A DNA stretch of 64,000 bases. Origin: Sphingobacterium tenebrionis. GTDB taxonomy: Bacteria; Bacteroidota; Bacteroidia; Sphingobacteriales; Sphingobacteriaceae. The translations under genes and the position numbers were made by a program. The notes beneath the pieces were generated by a model, which was not told the origin of the DNA, made no database searches, and worked only from the letters and a program-made list of their open reading frames with translations. The first letter of the stretch is position 1, and each line of letters starts with the position of its first letter. The stretch is from NCBI RefSeq assembly GCF_037126265.1, contig NZ_JAYLLN010000007.1, positions 33,013 through 97,012 of the forward strand, given 5' to 3'. Shown here one piece after another: positions 7,563-16,503 of the stretch.

Positions 7563-10089
7563 AAAGCTTGATCTATACCAAAAGAAAAGAGATTTTTCGA
7601 AAACTGCCGAACCTTCAGAAAATGGATTGAAAGATTCATCTTCGAAGTTGATCTTTACGGTGCAACGACATCATGCGTCGAGATTGCACTATGATTTTAG
7701 ATTAGAGATCGATGGGGTTCTGAAAAGTTGGGCTGTACCCAAAGGTCCCTCGTTAAATCCCAAAGATCGAAGACTTGCTGTTGAAGTGGAAGATCATCCC
7801 TTAAGTTATGCTGATTTTGAAGGCAGTATTCCCAAAGGGAACTATGGAGCAGGAACGGTCGTGGTTTTTGATTCAGGAACCTATGATCTGGTTGCAGCAA
7901 AGAATGAAAAAGAATTCTTAAAACAATGGAAAGAAGGATCCATTAAGTTCGAATTGCATGGGGAAAAATTGAAAGGGGAATTTGCCTTGGTTCGGATGAA
8001 AGGGGATGACCCAACTAACTGGTTATTGATCAAGCATAAGGATGAATATGCCGTAGAAAAAGAGTATGATGCAGAGGATTTTATAGCGGCATCGGTTAAA
8101 AAAGAAGGGAAAACCTTTAAGAAAGAAGGTACATCTATTAAAAAAAAAGTCCTAAAGACAGAAGAGGCAACTCCTGAAACTTCCGAAAAGCAATCAAAAA
8201 AGAAGGCTGAAGCTGTTCCAGCTCCAATGTTAACCAAATTATCGCCTGATCTACCAGATGGAGCGGAATGGATCTACGAAAAAAAGTTTGATGGATTTCG
8301 AATTTTAGCCGAAAAAAATGGAGAGAAAACCAATCTTTATTCTAGAAACGGCAATCTGTTGAATAAACAATATCCCAGTATCGTAAAAGCTTTAGCAGAA
8401 ATTGACAAGGATTTTGTTTTAGATGGCGAACTGGTCATTGAGAACAAACAGAACCAATCCCAATTTCAATTATTGAAATCTGGCGAACCTATTGCCGCCG
8501 GGCTAAGCCTTAATTACTATGTTTTTGATATGTTGAGTTTGGATGGGAATGATCTCCGCGACTTTGAATTGGAAAACCGGAAAGAATTGTTGAGATTATT
8601 TCTGGAAAAGGTCAAAGCAAAACAAATCCATTTTGTGCCCAGTTTGGACTTGCAAGTGGATAATATGCTGGTTCATGCGGAAGAAAATAAGTGGGAGGGG
8701 GTGATTGCCAAGGATAAAACCAGTACCTATCTTTCGGGGAAAAGAAGTTCTTCCTGGCTGAAGATAAAGTTACGGAATACACAAGAAGCCATTATCTGTG
8801 GTTACACGGTTCCTCAAGGTGGGCGGAAATATTTTGGAGCATTGGTATTGGGAGTTATGGAAAAGGGGGAGCTCCTTTACATCGGAAATTGTGGTACGGG
8901 TTTCAATGATGATTCTTTAAAAGAATTACATGGTAGCTTTAGTAAGCTCATTCGGAAAACTAAGCCTTTTCCAGCTGCTGTAAAAATAGCTAAGGCAAGG
9001 GAAGTGACCTGGTTATCACCAAAATTGGTCTGTGACGTTTATTATTCAGAATGGACAATGGATAGACATCTTAGACATCCGGTTTATAAAGGATTGCGAG
9101 CAGATAAATCAGCTGAAGAAACAAAGCTGGAAGTTATTGAACCACAAGAAACAGAGAAGGGTAGTGCTATAGAAAAGGAGAAATTAGCTAACGAAAAGGA
9201 ATTGGTTTTTGGAAAGAAAAAGGTTTCCTTGACAAATCTGAATAAAATTTACTGGCCAAAAGAGCAGATCAGTAAAGGGGAGATGTTAAGTTATTATGAG
9301 CAGATCGCTGATTTTATATTGCCTTATCTGAAAGATAAGCCCATATCCTTGAACCGGTATCCGAATGGGATCGACAAACCGGGCTTCTTTCAGAAGGGTG
9401 TGGAACCCAAACAATTACCGAGTTGGGTTAAGACGACAGAAATCTACTCCAAGAGCACAGAGAAGACCATAGATTATCTGCTTTGTAATGATGTGGCCAG
9501 TTTGTTATTTATAGCAAACCTAGGTTCGATTGAAATCAATCCTTGGTTATCGACCTATAAAAAACCAGAAAAGCCCCAATTTGCTGTTTTAGATCTGGAT
9601 CCCAATGGAGCAGATTTTAAGGAGGTGGTTCAAGTGGCCTTGAGCTGTCATGATATATTAAACAATGCAGAGGTTCCACATTATATCAAAACTTCCGGAT
9701 CAAGTGGATTGCATATTTATATGAATATGGATCAGAAGTATGATTACGAATTGGTGCGGGATTTTGTTCAATTATTGGCAGAAATGCTGCAATCCGCGCA
9801 CCCTGACACCACTAGTATCATTAGGGATCCTAAAAAACGAAAAAACCTGATCTATCTTGATTATCTGCAGAACAAGCAGGGGCAAACCATCGCCGCCCCT
9901 TATTCTGTACGGCCAAAGCCTGGTGCAACGGTCAGTGCCCCTTTACATTGGGAAGAAGTTAATGACGAATTATCCATTAAGGATTTCGATATCTTCAGTA
10001 TGCCAAAGCGCTTGAAAGACCTAGCAGACCCTTGGGAAAACATCTGGAAGGATACGGTGGATCTCAAAGCTGCAATCAAGAAATTCTAA
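7558..10089 (+). CDS. ligD: ATP-dependent DNA ligase D, three-domain end-joining ligase
   Basis: The 843-aa enzyme has the three LigD modules in the order phosphoesterase, ligase, polymerase. Residues about 30-165 form the 3'-phosphoesterase domain with H38, H44 and H80. A lysine-rich linker leads to the ligase domain with nucleotidyl-lysine motif KFDG (K243). The primase-like polymerase domain starts near residue 545 and has the LDLD metal motif. It fills, trims and seals double-strand breaks together with Ku, whose gene is tail to tail 2 bp away. The ATG at 7558 is preferred because it gives the family N-terminus (MGKLDLYQKKR). An open frame 25 codons longer would overlap the response regulator gene. 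Confidence 0.95.
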   Translation: MGKLDLYQKKRDFSKTAEPSENGLKDSSSKLIFTVQRHHASRLHYDFRLEIDGVLKSWAVPKGPSLNPKDRRLAVEVEDHPLSYADFEGSIPKGNYGAGTVVVFDSGTYDLVAAKNEKEFLKQWKEGSIKFELHGEKLKGEFALVRMKGDDPTNWLLIKHKDEYAVEKEYDAEDFIAASVKKEGKTFKKEGTSIKKKVLKTEEATPETSEKQSKKKAEAVPAPMLTKLSPDLPDGAEWIYEKKFDGFRILAEKNGEKTNLYSRNGNLLNKQYPSIVKALAEIDKDFVLDGELVIENKQNQSQFQLLKSGEPIAAGLSLNYYVFDMLSLDGNDLRDFELENRKELLRLFLEKVKAKQIHFVPSLDLQVDNMLVHAEENKWEGVIAKDKTSTYLSGKRSSSWLKIKLRNTQEAIICGYTVPQGGRKYFGALVLGVMEKGELLYIGNCGTGFNDDSLKELHGSFSKLIRKTKPFPAAVKIAKAREVTWLSPKLVCDVYYSEWTMDRHLRHPVYKGLRADKSAEETKLEVIEPQETEKGSAIEKEKLANEKELVFGKKKVSLTNLNKIYWPKEQISKGEMLSYYEQIADFILPYLKDKPISLNRYPNGIDKPGFFQKGVEPKQLPSWVKTTEIYSKSTEKTIDYLLCNDVASLLFIANLGSIEINPWLSTYKKPEKPQFAVLDLDPNGADFKEVVQVALSCHDILNNAEVPHYIKTSGSSGLHIYMNMDQKYDYELVRDFVQLLAEMLQSAHPDTTSIIRDPKKRKNLIYLDYLQNKQGQTIAAPYSVRPKPGATVSAPLHWEEVNDELSIKDFDIFSMPKRLKDLADPWENIWKDTVDLKAAIKKF

Positions 10090-10091
10090 TC

Positions 10092-10847
10092 TTAGGCCAA
10101 ACTCGCTTTAAGTTTTTCGAGTAGATCTGAAGCCTTGGTATTTTCCACATTGATCTTTCGAATAGTGGCTCTTTTTCCTTTGCTCTTTTGCTGGATGATC
10201 TTCATCAATTCCTTGCTGTATTCGTTTTTGAAGTCTTTGATGTCGAATTCTTTGCTGTTCATTTTGATCAGCTGCATGGCCATGTCCATCTCAGCCTTGC
10301 TGATTCGGGCAGATGAAGGTATCTTCAATTCCTCTGGATTGCGAATCTCCTCTTCAAAGCGGATTTTATTTAAAACCAGGACATTATCAAAAGCTTTGAT
10401 GATCGCCAAATTTTCTACATTTCGCATCACAAAGCTTCCTAATCCGGCGGTTTTACTTTTCTCAAGGGCTTTCAATAATAATTGATAAGCTTTCTCACCT
10501 GATTTTTGGGGCTCTAGGTAATAAGGTGTATCAAAATAGATGCTGTCTACTTCTTGGAGTTTAACAAACGATTGAAGGTTTATCATCTTGTTTTTTTCGG
10601 GCATGGCTTCTTCAAAATCTGCATCCTCCAACACGATATATTTGTCTTTCAGCATAAAGCCCTTCACTATATTTTCCCATTTCACTTCCTTGCCTGTCTG
10701 CTCATTGACGCGTTTATATTTAATATTAGCATGGTCTTTTCGATCCAGCATATCGAAATCCAAACTACTGGTTTGGGTTGCACTATAAATCTTGATCGGA
10801 ATGTTTACCAGTCCAAAACCGATGGCTCCTGTCCAAATTGCTCTCAT
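10092..10847 (-). CDS. ku: Bacterial Ku DNA end-binding protein
   Basis: The 251-aa protein matches prokaryotic Ku from the first residues (MRAIWTGAIGFGLVNIPIKIY) through the beta-barrel core to a lysine-rich C-terminal tail. Ku forms a homodimeric ring on DNA ends and recruits LigD for non-homologous end joining. The gene converges with ligD and their stops are 2 bp apart, so both transcripts probably overlap at the 3' end. It is divergent from the CinA-like gene, with 64 bp for both promoters. No second Ku copy is present in the window. Confidence 0.95.
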   Translation of the reverse strand: MRAIWTGAIGFGLVNIPIKIYSATQTSSLDFDMLDRKDHANIKYKRVNEQTGKEVKWENIVKGFMLKDKYIVLEDADFEEAMPEKNKMINLQSFVKLQEVDSIYFDTPYYLEPQKSGEKAYQLLLKALEKSKTAGLGSFVMRNVENLAIIKAFDNVLVLNKIRFEEEIRNPEELKIPSSARISKAEMDMAMQLIKMNSKEFDIKDFKNEYSKELMKIIQQKSKGKRATIRKINVENTKASDLLEKLKASLA

Positions 10848-10911
10848 ATCTTCTTTTTTTTATTAACAAACGAAACCCCATTTTGGTTGTTCTCCCTAAA
10901 AAACAAAACAG

Positions 10912-11442
10912 ATGTTCAAAATTGACCATGGAAAATTAAATACGATTGCTGAAGAACTTCAGGCTCGAAAGCTCAAACTTGCCTTGACAGAAAGTATGAC
11001 CGGAGGATTTATGTCTTCTGTTTGGAGTTTACAGACCGAGGCAGGGGATTATTTGATGGGTAATTTGGTCTGTTTTAATATAGCTGTTAAAGTCGACGTA
11101 CTTGGGGTTCCTCAAGAACTGATTGACCAATTTACGGCTGAATCGATGGAAGTGACCGAAGCCATGTTGGTCGGATTGAAGAAATTATTTAAGGCCGATG
11201 TGTATTGTGCCATTACGGGTTTGGCTTATCAAGGAAAAGAAAAGCACCCTACAGCTGAACCGGGGGATGTCTTTTTGGCGGTGAGTTTTGAAAACAAGTT
11301 GCTCCAACGGAAATTGAAATTTCATGCCAGAAATGCAGGGGATATATATATCCAAAGCTTCAATGCCGGCATGGAAATGATTGGAGAACTTCTTGGTTTA
11401 AATAGTGATCCTACCACCTGTAACAGGGATAGTGGCTCCTGA
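10912..11442 (+). CDS. CinA C-terminal-type nicotinamide-nucleotide amidohydrolase
   Basis: The 176-aa protein corresponds to the stand-alone CinA C-terminal (PncC) family. Hallmarks are ESMTGG near residue 27, the LVCFNIAVKVDVLGVP segment, and AITGLA. In this family the ES(x)TGG serine region deamidates NMN to nicotinate mononucleotide, recycling pyridine nucleotides; NAD-consuming or ATP-using DNA repair has been proposed as a link but is not shown here. The usual GPGG after the ITG motif reads AYQGKEK, a departure that could change activity. Its last 45 bp overlap the 3' end of the convergent SDR gene. Confidence 0.8.
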   Translation: MFKIDHGKLNTIAEELQARKLKLALTESMTGGFMSSVWSLQTEAGDYLMGNLVCFNIAVKVDVLGVPQELIDQFTAESMEVTEAMLVGLKKLFKADVYCAITGLAYQGKEKHPTAEPGDVFLAVSFENKLLQRKLKFHARNAGDIYIQSFNAGMEMIGELLGLNSDPTTCNRDSGS

Positions 11443-12288
11443 AACATAGGATGCAGCTGCGGTTGCTAAGAATACAAACACAGGGGCTATTTCTGCTGGT
11501 TGCCCCGGTCTTCCGATCGGTGTATTATCTCCAAAGTGTTCATGGTCAGGAATGGTACTTGGAATCAAAGGCGTCCATACAGGACCTGGTGCTACGGCAT
11601 TTACCCGAATACCATTTCCATCCTCTAAGAATTTCTGCGCAAGATTGGATGTGAAATTCTGTATGGCAGCTTTGCTCGCTGCATAAGGAATCAACGTAGG
11701 ATTGGGATCATAGGCATTAACTGAAGTGGTGTTGATGATGCTCCCTCCAGGTCTGATATGTTTTAAAGCGTGTTTTACCAAGTAGAACATGGCGCTCAAG
11801 TTGGTTTCGAAAGTCTTATCCCACTCTTCGGCAGAGATTTCTTCAAGCGTTTTATAAGACATCTGATAGGCGGCGTTGTTGACCAAAATATCGATCATCT
11901 TAAACTCATCTACTGCGGCGTCGATTAATTTCTTACAGGTTTCTTCCTCTCGAATGTCTCCTTTAAAAAGTAAGGCTCTTTTTCCTGCCTTTTCAACCCA
12001 ATATTTACAGTCTTCAGCATCTTCATCCTCCACATCATCCTTATAGGCAATAACAATATCAGCTCCTTCACGTGCCATAGCAATTGCCGTAGCTTTGCCA
12101 ATACCCGAATCACCACCGGTTATAACCGCTACTTTCCCTGTTAATAACCCATTACCCTCATAGCTCTGTTCGCCATGGTCAGGTTTTGGATCCATGAGTT
12201 TTGTCTCACCGGGAGGTTTTTGATCTTGTTTCTTGAAAGGGGGGGTAGGGTATAAATCTTCAGGATTGCCTTCTGTTCTAGTTTCCAT
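11398..12288 (-). CDS. SDR-family oxidoreductase, general-stress type (YghA/YhdG-like)
   Basis: The 296-aa protein has the long N-terminal extension (about 45 residues rich in Pro, Asp and Lys) typical of the stress-induced SDR subgroup. The NAD(P)-binding motif TGGDSGIG and the NNAAYQ stretch follow, then the catalytic serine in INTTSVNAY and the YAASK tyrosine-lysine pair. Family members reduce aldehydes or ketones; the substrate is unknown. In many bacteria the related genes are induced in the general stress response, which agrees with its Ku, LigD and topoisomerase IB neighbours. Its 3' end overlaps the convergent CinA-like gene by 45 bp. Confidence 0.88.
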   Translation of the reverse strand: METRTEGNPEDLYPTPPFKKQDQKPPGETKLMDPKPDHGEQSYEGNGLLTGKVAVITGGDSGIGKATAIAMAREGADIVIAYKDDVEDEDAEDCKYWVEKAGKRALLFKGDIREEETCKKLIDAAVDEFKMIDILVNNAAYQMSYKTLEEISAEEWDKTFETNLSAMFYLVKHALKHIRPGGSIINTTSVNAYDPNPTLIPYAASKAAIQNFTSNLAQKFLEDGNGIRVNAVAPGPVWTPLIPSTIPDHEHFGDNTPIGRPGQPAEIAPVFVFLATAAASYVSGATIPVTGGRITI

Positions 12289-12437
12289 ATTCTTTTGATT
12301 AATTATTATATAAGTATGATGAATAGGCGAATAGGCCTATAAGTAATGAACAATTCTTTAAATGATTGGTTCAGATAAATATGAAATGCCTATTCAATCC
12401 TTGATAAATTGGTAAAGCCTCATTAAAAATTGATGTT

Positions 12438-13121
12438 ATGGAAGGTAAAAGCTTATACGAAATTCTTTTTGACGGTGTAGAACCTAGTTTCTTATGGGAA
12501 ATTGGTTTTCGGACACTTTTTATGTTTTTGTTAATCGTAATGATGTTACGGGTATCAGGCAGAAGGGGTGTTCGGCAATTAACTTTATTTGAAGTAGCCA
12601 TTATCTTAGGATTGGGTTCAGCGGCAGGCGATCCCATGTTTCAGGATGACTTTCCCTTGGTCCATGCAATCATTGTATTCATAATCGTGATCACCCTCTA
12701 TAAACTTCTCACCTGGTTAGTAGCCAAATATGATTTTTTTACGCGGATGCTGGAAGGTAAAGCCCTGGTGATTGTAAGAGATGGAGAGTTTGCTGTAACC
12801 GAGGAAAATAAGAGTACATTTTCCAAAACGGAGTTTTTCTCTGAATTGAGGAATGCCTCTATTGAGCATTTGGGCCAGGTAAGAATAGCTGTATTGGAGA
12901 CTGACGGCTCCTTAAGTGTGCTCAGATACGCTGATTCCGAGGTGAAATATGGGCTTCCGATTTTCCCGGATGATTATAAGGAGTTCGAACAACAACCTAC
13001 TGCGGGAACTCCCATTGCTTGTATGTACTGTGGGCATGTAATTTTCGATGAGAAGCCATTAGAATGCCCGACATGTAACCATCGCAAATTTGCCAAAGCG
13101 ATGAATAAAAAATATTGTTGA
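12438..13121 (+). CDS. DUF421 (YetF-like) membrane protein with C-terminal zinc ribbon
   Basis: The 227-aa protein begins with three hydrophobic helices (about 22-38, 50-62 and 74-98), which is the YetF membrane unit with the family motif SGRRGVRQLTLFE. The soluble DUF421 domain follows, with KALVIVRDG and the conserved ELR segment. Unlike the core family it ends in a four-cysteine zinc-ribbon-like tail: C195 and C198 spaced from C210 and C213. Function is not established for the family; spore and stress roles have been described for Bacillus relatives. It is convergent with the PAS kinase gene with a 15-bp gap. Confidence 0.85.
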   Translation: MEGKSLYEILFDGVEPSFLWEIGFRTLFMFLLIVMMLRVSGRRGVRQLTLFEVAIILGLGSAAGDPMFQDDFPLVHAIIVFIIVITLYKLLTWLVAKYDFFTRMLEGKALVIVRDGEFAVTEENKSTFSKTEFFSELRNASIEHLGQVRIAVLETDGSLSVLRYADSEVKYGLPIFPDDYKEFEQQPTAGTPIACMYCGHVIFDEKPLECPTCNHRKFAKAMNKKYC

Positions 13122-13136
13122 GAAAAAGAAGCTATG

Positions 13137-14228
13137 TTAATTAGGGAAAAATAACCTTACTTCTGTTCCTTTACCCAATTTGCTGGTAATATTTATTTGG
13201 CCATCCAGTCTTTCCATAATTCTTTTTACAATAAAAAGGCCTATCCCTTTACCTTGGAAAGACAACGCATTAGAGCCCCTTTTTAAATTCAGGAATATGT
13301 TGTTGATTTCATTTTCAGGGATTCCGATGCCATTGTCTTTAATGTAATAGGCTATCCCTTTATGGGTCTTTTCACTGTAGATACTAAGTGATGGCCTGAT
13401 GTTATGAATGGAATATTTAATGGCATTTCCAATAATATTTGAAAAGATCTGGTACAGTCCTCCTTTATCCGCCATGATAGGATGAATTGCTGCTATTTCA
13501 ATAATCATATCCTTTGCGTTATTTAGGATAACAGCTTCTTCGACCCAGCTAGGCAATATTTGATCGAGATGGATTTCTTCCTTTTCCAGCACATAAGTTC
13601 TCGCTTCACTTAGCTTTACGGTCTTATCGATGATATTGTTTAAGCTTCCGATGGCACCATCAATTATTTCAAACCAATTTTCCTTTCTTTCTGCACTTAG
13701 ATTTTCTTTTTTCCTTAAGGTTTCCAATCCTAACTTAGCTATAGATAATGGGTTTTTTGCATCATGTGCCAACGTATGCGTCAAGATTTCCAGGTCTTGA
13801 TTCAAGTTGAGTTTCTGTTCTTGGTCTCTAATCAATATCCTGGATAAATTACGCTCAGTAACATCTATGGATGTATGTAAAATAGCATAGGTGTTTTGGT
13901 TTTCATCCAATAAGGCGCGGTATTCAAAATCAAAATAACGTTTATGAAAGGTGTTACCTTCTTTAATCTCTGCAGGCGTATCGGTGGCAATGTAGGTTGT
14001 GCCGGTTTTCCAAACTTTCATTAGAATACTGGTGAAACCATCTTCGTCAAAATTAGGGAATGCATCGCTAAAGGTTTTACCAATTATGGATTCATTGGAA
14101 CACCACATTTTTAACATTTCTTTATTAGCAAATGCGATATGTAGTTCAGGTGTAGCGTAGATTGCAGTAGCAAGTGGAGCATGATCCAATGCTTTAATTA
14201 TCAATTGATAATTTATATTATTTGACAT
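13137..14228 (-). CDS. PAS-domain sensor histidine kinase (HisKA type)
   Basis: The 363-aa kinase has no membrane helices. A PAS domain covers about residues 10-125. The HisKA dimerisation domain follows with the phosphoacceptor H155 in LAHDAKNPL. The HATPase domain has its N-box in NIIGNAIKYS, the G1 box DNGIGIP and the G2 region GKGIGLFIVK. No response regulator is adjacent, so it is an orphan kinase that must signal to a partner elsewhere or as part of a stress network. It sits within the repair/stress block and converges with the DUF421 gene. Confidence 0.88.
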   Translation of the reverse strand: MSNNINYQLIIKALDHAPLATAIYATPELHIAFANKEMLKMWCSNESIIGKTFSDAFPNFDEDGFTSILMKVWKTGTTYIATDTPAEIKEGNTFHKRYFDFEYRALLDENQNTYAILHTSIDVTERNLSRILIRDQEQKLNLNQDLEILTHTLAHDAKNPLSIAKLGLETLRKKENLSAERKENWFEIIDGAIGSLNNIIDKTVKLSEARTYVLEKEEIHLDQILPSWVEEAVILNNAKDMIIEIAAIHPIMADKGGLYQIFSNIIGNAIKYSIHNIRPSLSIYSEKTHKGIAYYIKDNGIGIPENEINNIFLNLKRGSNALSFQGKGIGLFIVKRIMERLDGQINITSKLGKGTEVRLFFPN

Positions 14229-14362
14229 AAATGTTTTTCCGATACAATTTCAGTACTATTAGGGAGCAAAATTAATGTAGCTAAAACGCTACATTTATCA
14301 TGCCATAGCAGTTGTTAAATTGATTTTTACTTTTCTGAATAAATATAAAAAAATGCCCTTAG

Positions 14363-14405
14363 AGATTAAAAAGTAAGAATCCTCAGCAAAAATGCCAAGG
14401 ATTCT
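14363..14405 (-). terminator. Terminator after the 39-aa membrane peptide gene
   Basis: On the minus strand an 8-bp stem (AGAATCCT with AGGATTCT) encloses a further GCA/TGC pairing with a T-rich loop and is followed by TTACTTTTTAAT. It lies about 40 nt after the stop codon of the 39-aa reading frame and ahead of the kinase gene. Confidence 0.6.
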
Positions 14406-14446
14406 ATGATGCAGGTTGTATAAAAAAATGCTGATTTTTCTTTAAG

Positions 14447-14566
14447 TTATTTTATATCATTTAAATAACCTGACTTTCTGTTTTTATTTCTGTTTGCTCT
14501 CGAATTGTAAACTATAATACTAATAATTAAAATAATCACAATTCCAAATATTACTGATAACCACAT
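14447..14566 (-). CDS. Small membrane peptide, 39 aa
   Basis: This short reading frame starts at an ATG at 14566 and reads MWLSVIFGIVII onward. It gives one strongly hydrophobic helix (about residues 2-20) followed by a basic, hydrophilic tail (NSRANRNKNRKS). This design, a single-helix anchor with charged tail, is typical of real small membrane proteins. A hairpin terminator about 40 nt downstream supports a dedicated transcript. It lies between the DUF2383 gene and the PAS kinase gene on the same strand. No family is recognised; function unknown. Confidence 0.6.
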   Translation of the reverse strand: MWLSVIFGIVIILIISIIVYNSRANRNKNRKSGYLNDIK

Positions 14567-14681
14567 AAATCTTTAATTTTTAAAATTTCTGCAAATGTTT
14601 CTCTAAAACGAGATTTAATTTTTAAGTATTATTTTTTTTGAAGCAAGTATAAATAGCGTGCTTTACCCTGTAAAAAAACAG

Positions 14682-15140
14682 CTAGGTGCGGTCTCTAAGC
14701 TCTTTTATATGTTGATGGGCTATTTGTTGATCAGCTACCTGAGCTTGAAGTAAATCTACAATGCCTGGATAATCTTCCAAGGCATCGTTAAGAATTTTCT
14801 TGTAGGCATCTCGGAATTCATCTTCTCCTTTTTCACAGCTTTCCAATACCGCTTTCGAAGTATAAGGAGCTACCAAAGATTTTATATCCATCCAAAGACG
14901 GAACAACTTACCGCTTACCATGGTGCCTTCCTCAGGTTCTGCCCCAAATTGTTGCACATAGGGTAGAAGCTCATCCTTAAAGTTTTCAGACTGTTCCTTA
15001 TATTTTTGAAACAATAAGGTCAGATCTTGTTCCTCAGACTCATTGCAAAGTTCCATAGCTTTTTCATAGCCCGCTATACGATCGTTATTGATCTCAATCG
15101 CCGCATTGACGATGTCTATTTTTTTATCTATAGTTTCCAT
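14682..15140 (-). CDS. PA2169-family four-helix-bundle protein (DUF2383, ferritin-like)
   Basis: The 152-aa all-helical protein matches the DUF2383/PA2169 group of ferritin-like four-helix bundles from its opening DIVNAAIEINNDRIAGYEKA through ESCEKGEDEFRDAYKK to QQIAHQHIKELRD. Such proteins are common in stress regulons of Bacteroidota and Proteobacteria. Whether this one binds metal is not clear; several Glu and His residues are suitably placed in the helices. It follows the topoisomerase IB gene in the same direction after about 60 nt and may belong to the same operon. Confidence 0.85.
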   Translation of the reverse strand: METIDKKIDIVNAAIEINNDRIAGYEKAMELCNESEEQDLTLLFQKYKEQSENFKDELLPYVQQFGAEPEEGTMVSGKLFRLWMDIKSLVAPYTSKAVLESCEKGEDEFRDAYKKILNDALEDYPGIVDLLQAQVADQQIAHQHIKELRDRT

Positions 15141-15201
15141 AGGATGTAAGATTTTAAAAATGAACTATTTGGAAGTGGGAATAGTTCAATCTTTTTTCTA
15201 T

Positions 15202-16248
15202 TTAGGTATAAATACGATTGAGTATTTTTATCATCACTTTCCTTAAATATTCTTCCTTGGCATTTTTGTTCATCCTTTTTGTTTTCTTTAAAAAATCATC
15301 CAAAACCTCTTGATCGTACTTTTCAATCAATAAGGGGCAGATATAATGTTTTTTAGAAATATTCTTTGAATTTCCCAATCGTACGGCTACATAATCATAA
15401 GCTAATTGAAGATTGGAATTTCTTTCTTTTTTTGTTTTAGGTGGTTCCAGTTGACTAAGAAATAAGAGAAAATCAAAACAGGCATTCCAAGTTCTAAAAG
15501 TCTTGCAGGTAATCTCTTTCTGTGAAATTTCTTTCAAGTATTGGTTCAAATCCGATGGGGTCAATGACCTGAAATCACCAGCGCTGGTTCTGTATTTTAA
15601 AAGGTTACCACCTTTTATTGCTTTTAATTCAGTTAGTAAGGAATATAACTGTTTATTAACGATTATTTTTTCCTGTTTAACGGCCTTTTTACCTACATAA
15701 GAAAATTTGATGTTATTTGAAGTGCTTAGATTAACATGCTTCTTCTTTAGGGTGGTCAATCCATAGGAACCATTGGTTTTGGTATATAAAGAATTACCTA
15801 CTCGGATGGAAGTAAGATCCATGATCCGGAGTCCGATGGCACTGGTTTTTTCTAATGTAAATCCCTCCTGATTAAGGTCTTTCTTGATTTTCTTTTTTAA
15901 TAAAGGTAAAGCTTTTCCGAAGGCGATCAATTTATGGAAATTCAGTGATTTTTGCAGCTGCGACCATTGAGGATGGTACAGGTACTGTTTTCTCCCTTTA
16001 TCATCCAAACCAGTGGCTTGAATATGGCCTTTTGCCTCGAGACAGATCCAAACCTTTTTCCAATTAGGTGGAATAACCAACGAATTGATTCTTTCCAGGA
16101 CTTTTTCGTTGGTTATTCTGTTATGGCCTTTATCCAAATAGATAAATGACTGACCTTTTTTCTGTCGTTTATATCCTCCAGTATTGCAGTCAACATATTT
16201 TAGACCATTCTCTTTTAACAGCGTAAGTTGATTAATAGCTTTGAACAT
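15202..16248 (-). CDS. DNA topoisomerase IB
   Basis: The 348-aa enzyme is of the eukaryotic/poxvirus type IB. The catalytic set is visible: R149 in SIRVGN, the lysines in TLKKKHV (168-170), R252 in FRTWN, N293 in LGN and the nucleophile Y302 in KKHYI. It relaxes supercoils by forming a 3'-phosphotyrosine link. Bacterial copies usually occur with Ku and LigD in stress and repair loci, as here. I prefer the ATG at 16248; a TTG two codons earlier overlaps the stop of the upstream 82-aa gene. The two genes are effectively contiguous and must be co-transcribed. Confidence 0.92.
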   Translation of the reverse strand: MFKAINQLTLLKENGLKYVDCNTGGYKRQKKGQSFIYLDKGHNRITNEKVLERINSLVIPPNWKKVWICLEAKGHIQATGLDDKGRKQYLYHPQWSQLQKSLNFHKLIAFGKALPLLKKKIKKDLNQEGFTLEKTSAIGLRIMDLTSIRVGNSLYTKTNGSYGLTTLKKKHVNLSTSNNIKFSYVGKKAVKQEKIIVNKQLYSLLTELKAIKGGNLLKYRTSAGDFRSLTPSDLNQYLKEISQKEITCKTFRTWNACFDFLLFLSQLEPPKTKKERNSNLQLAYDYVAVRLGNSKNISKKHYICPLLIEKYDQEVLDDFLKKTKRMNKNAKEEYLRKVMIKILNRIYT

Positions 16249-16254
16249 GCACAA

Positions 16255-16503
16255 TTAATGATTTCGAATAGCATCAATTAATTTATCCTTCGTCATTTTG
16301 TGCCTTCCGGATATTCCTATCTTTTTGGCCTCCTGCAAGAGTTCTGTTTTAGATCGCTCGTCCAAGTCGCTGGCTTTTCCACCTTTTTTACTGGAATTTG
16401 GATCATTTGAAATTCGGGCAGCCCTTTCCTTACTCATCCCCTTATCGCGCAAAGCCTCATATTTTTCATCATTTTTGATGCTTTTTCCGTGATCTTTTAC
16501 CAT
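16255..16503 (-). CDS. Rho-N/SAP-like small protein (DUF7218-type)
   Basis: The 82-aa basic protein has an N-terminal segment rich in Lys and Gly (GKSIKNDEKYEALRDKGMSK, RAARISND, SSKKGGK) and a C-terminal helix-extended-helix resembling Rho termination factor N-terminal or SAP folds (KTELLQEAKKIGISGRHKM). This type is often found beside stress proteins and is thought to bind nucleic acid. The gene lies immediately upstream of topoisomerase IB with no gap, so it is the first gene of that operon. A DNA-binding role is inference from the fold. Confidence 0.78.
   Translation of the reverse strand: MVKDHGKSIKNDEKYEALRDKGMSKERAARISNDPNSSKKGGKASDLDERSKTELLQEAKKIGISGRHKMTKDKLIDAIRNH

Larger units (their letters stand above)
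14229..14681. other. 453-bp interval between the PAS kinase and DUF2383 genes
   Basis: The interval holds the 39-aa peptide gene and its terminator, both on the minus strand. The remaining sequence (14229-14362 and 14567-14681) is AT-rich, without further reading frames; it presumably carries the promoters of the kinase gene and of the peptide gene. Confidence 0.5.

Noticed and set aside
10135..10925. Plus-strand frames opposite ku
   Set aside because: The minus strand carries the full Ku protein; the plus-strand frames have no family match or start context.
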